From Candidatus Poribacteria bacterium (lineage in GTDB: Bacteria; Poribacteria; WGA-4E; DTYX01): 7,645 nt of DNA. The stretch spans positions 1 through 7,645 of the forward strand of contig DTYX01000322.1 of NCBI GenBank assembly GCA_012961655.1, read 5' to 3'. Below the pieces are notes generated by a model. It was not told where the DNA came from, searched no databases, and saw only the letters and a program-made list of their open reading frames with translations. The translations under genes and the position numbers were made by a program. This document shows, in pieces, positions 6,315 to 7,645 of the stretch; the stretch's first letter is position 1; each line of letters starts with the position of its first letter.

Positions 6315-7250
6315 ATGTTTATACCTTGGTATCAAAAACTTCATGATAGCAATGAATTGCAGAATCGCATTGACCGGGCTTATGAATTGTTGCGGGAATG
6401 TCGGTTATGTCCACGAAAATGTGGGGTTAATCGACTGGAAGGTGAAGTTGGTGTCTGCGGTTTGGGCAAAGATGCGATGGTTTCGAGTTTTGCGCCGCAT
6501 TTTGGCGAGGAGTCGCCGTTGGTCGGCCGGCATGGGTCAGGGACGATTTTCATGACGAATTGCAATTTGAAATGCGTTTTCTGCCAAAACTACGATATCA
6601 GCCATCTTGGGCATGGCAGTACGGTAACTTTAGAAGAGTTTGCCGGCATGATGTTGACCTTGCAGCGACACGGTTGCCATAACATCAACATCGTCACACC
6701 GACACACATTGTGCCGCAAATGCTATCAGCCTTACAGATTGCCGCAACGAATGGTTTGCGCGTGCCGTTGGTATACAACTGCGGTGGATATGAATCTCTG
6801 GAAACGCTCAAAATTCTCGACGGCGTCGTCGATATTTACATGCCCGATTTTAAATATGCCGACCCGGAGGTTGGACAACTTCTGTCAAAAGCGAAAGATT
6901 ATCCGTCGGTAGCGAAAGCCGCGTTGAAAGAGATGCATCGTCAGGTAGGCGACTTAGTGTGGGATGATGACGGCATCGCACAGCGCGGACTGCTGGTGCG
7001 ACATCTGGTGCTTCCCAATGGACTCGCTGGCACACCCGAAGTGATGCAATTCTTAGCTGAAGAGATTTCCAAAAGCACGTATGTGAACGTCATGGCGCAA
7101 TATCGTCCATGTTACCGAGCGCATGAATTTCCTGAGATTAATCGCCGCCCGACACGCCAAGAATATCAAGATGCCGTCCAAGCCGCGTTAGACGCGGGAT
7201 TGACGCGCTTGGATGACCGTGTTCGCACGCGGCGGTTGCTGATTTTTTGA
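6315..7250 (+). CDS. PflX-type radical SAM protein (COG1313-like, pyruvate formate-lyase activase homologue)
   Basis: A 311-residue cytosolic iron-sulfur protein. The radical SAM cluster motif CNLKCVFC gives C83, C87 and C90, which bind a 4Fe-4S cluster that cleaves S-adenosylmethionine. An N-terminal cysteine set, CRLCPRKCGVNRLEGEVGVC (C29, C32, C36, C48), is typical of the COG1313/PflX group and separates it from genuine PflA activases. Later family motifs are MPDFKYAD and the ending AQYRPCYRAHEFPEINRR. The physiological substrate of this group is not established. ATG 6315 is preferred, with AGGAG (6299-6303) 11 nt upstream; the in-frame GTG 6291 has no ribosome site. No glycyl-radical enzyme partner is adjacent. 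It is divergent from gcvPB; a functional link is not shown. Confidence 0.9.
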   Translation: MFIPWYQKLHDSNELQNRIDRAYELLRECRLCPRKCGVNRLEGEVGVCGLGKDAMVSSFAPHFGEESPLVGRHGSGTIFMTNCNLKCVFCQNYDISHLGHGSTVTLEEFAGMMLTLQRHGCHNINIVTPTHIVPQMLSALQIAATNGLRVPLVYNCGGYESLETLKILDGVVDIYMPDFKYADPEVGQLLSKAKDYPSVAKAALKEMHRQVGDLVWDDDGIAQRGLLVRHLVLPNGLAGTPEVMQFLAEEISKSTYVNVMAQYRPCYRAHEFPEINRRPTRQEYQDAVQAALDAGLTRLDDRVRTRRLLIF

Positions 7251-7276
7251 GCCATTACAATTCAACTCAGAAACTT

Positions 7277-7311
7277 TAGAAACCGAGTTTTTCGCAAAAA
7301 ATCGGTTTCTA
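7277..7311. repeat. Long hairpin after the radical SAM gene
   Basis: TAGAAACCGA (7277-7286) pairs perfectly with TCGGTTTCTA (7302-7311); after one G-A mismatch, TTTTT (7288-7292) pairs with AAAAA (7296-7300) around a 3-nt CGC loop. It lies 26 nt past the radical SAM stop. It may end that transcript, but no T-run follows. AGAAACC palindromes of this kind can be dispersed genomic repeats, which would be visible only in the full genome. Confidence 0.6.
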
Positions 7312-7328
7312 GTACAGGAGATGTTGTT

Positions 7329-7495
7329 ATGAATTACTCAGAATTGGTTGAAGCCATTGGATATATTCATAAAAAGTGTTGACAGCATTGCTTTTAAATT
7401 CCGGTTTGGCGCCAGAAGCCGAACGTTTCTCAATACTGGTGAGGCAGGTTAGCTGGAGTTACTTTGTGGAACTAATCCCTCAAGAGAATTTTTAA
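7329..7495 (+). pseudogene. Small unknown ORF broken by a one-base frameshift
   Basis: AGGAG (7316-7320) sits 8 nt before ATG 7329, a strong translation start. The zero frame gives only MNYSELVEAIGYIHKKC and stops at TGA 7380-7382. Moving to the -1 frame at the AAAAAG run (7371-7376) opens 39 more codons, starting VLTALLLNSGLAPEAERF and ending PQENF at TAA 7493-7495. The joined product would be about 55 residues with plausible helical composition. I recognise no family. Explanations are a lost A in the A5 run (assembly error or real mutation) or -1 frameshifting on AAAAAG; the site is T AAA AAG, not the strict A AAA AAG slippery heptamer. The stop lies inside the following inverted repeat. 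Confidence 0.4.
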
Positions 7496-7556
7496 TTTTT
7501 TGTGGCATCTAAAGGCCGGAAGTGCGCGCTCTGTTCCATGAACCACAAAAAATTAA
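7492..7556. repeat. Perfect 14-bp inverted repeat
   Basis: TTAATTTTTTGTGG (7492-7505) is repeated exactly inverted as CCACAAAAAATTAA (7543-7556) around 37 nt. The interior can pair further (CAT 7506-7508 with an ATG, and a GGAA with a TTCC), giving a long bulged hairpin. Neither strand shows the GC stem plus T-run of an intrinsic terminator. The 65-nt span would suit a miniature inverted-repeat element. It directly abuts the next structure. Confidence 0.6.
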
Positions 7557-7633
7557 GCGTCGTTTCCCCGTGAGATAGTAAACATCTAACGGAGTTTCAT
7601 CACCACGCTTTAAAGCGGGTGCTTTCACGACGC
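7557..7633 (+). other. Three-way-junction fold (structured RNA or transposon-end candidate)
   Basis: GCGTCGT (7557-7563) and ACGACGC (7627-7633) form a perfect 7-bp closing stem 77 nt across. Inside are two hairpins. CCGTGAGAT (7568-7576) pairs with ATCTAACGG (7584-7592) with one mismatch and a 7-nt loop. CACC, bulged A, CGCT (7601-7609) pairs with AGCG, GGTG (7614-7621) around TTAA. The size and 7-bp stem recall tRNA but there is no T-arm or anticodon arm. The hairpin array resembles the structured ends of IS200/IS605-type elements, an impression that needs a database search. No coding frame is apparent here. Confidence 0.5.
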
Positions 7634-7645
7634 AAAATTTTGTAA

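Noticed and set aside
7557..7633. tRNA gene
   Set aside because: The 77-nt size and 7-bp outer stem fit, but there is no TTC-type T-loop, no 5-bp anticodon arm and no D-arm at the right positions.

Overview
The window is bacterial chromosome of moderate GC: dense protein genes with clear Shine-Dalgarno sites, sigma-70-like promoters, and short gaps. The gene set (split glycine cleavage P-protein, LipM-type octanoyltransferase, PflX-type radical SAM protein, a metal-dependent amidohydrolase coupled to a non-zinc MDR dehydrogenase, and a possible MttB remnant) suggests an uncultivated environmental bacterium. A Poribacteria-like or similar lineage would fit, but the sequence does not prove it. 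No phage, CRISPR, toxin-antitoxin or complete transposase gene is visible.

Layout. Positions 1-68 hold two hairpins of unknown nature. A minus-strand transcript starting near 2136 carries an amidohydrolase-2 family protein (1282-2094), a 4-bp-overlapping MDR oxidoreductase (281-1285), and a 43-codon remnant (136-267) that looks like the N-terminus of a trimethylamine-methyltransferase family protein. An AT-rich divergent region (about 2095-2376) separates this from a plus-strand pair: a small HIRAN-like protein with a very acidic tail (2377-2829) and an RsuA/RluB-type pseudouridine synthase (2920-3672). These converge on a second minus-strand operon, gcvPB (4586-6070) followed by lipM (3703-4542). 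A compact divergent promoter region (6071-6314) drives gcvPB leftward and a PflX-type radical SAM gene (6315-7250) rightward.

Functional logic. gcvPB and lipM belong together: GcvPB is half of the glycine decarboxylase P-protein, and LipM makes octanoyl-protein, the precursor of the lipoyl group carried by GcvH. gcvPA, gcvT and gcvH are not in the window. The amidohydrolase and dehydrogenase probably act in one small-molecule catabolic route of unknown substrate. The HIRAN-like protein and pseudouridine synthase touch nucleic-acid biology.

The right end (7251-7645) is the least ordinary part. It holds, in order, a 10-bp-stem hairpin, a small ORF with a good ribosome binding site that is broken by a one-base frameshift at an AAAAAG run, a perfect 14-bp inverted repeat that starts at the ORF's end, and directly abutting it a 77-nt three-way-junction fold closed by a 7-bp stem. 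This tail resembles a degraded mobile-element end or a structured non-coding RNA and is the best candidate for something undescribed.
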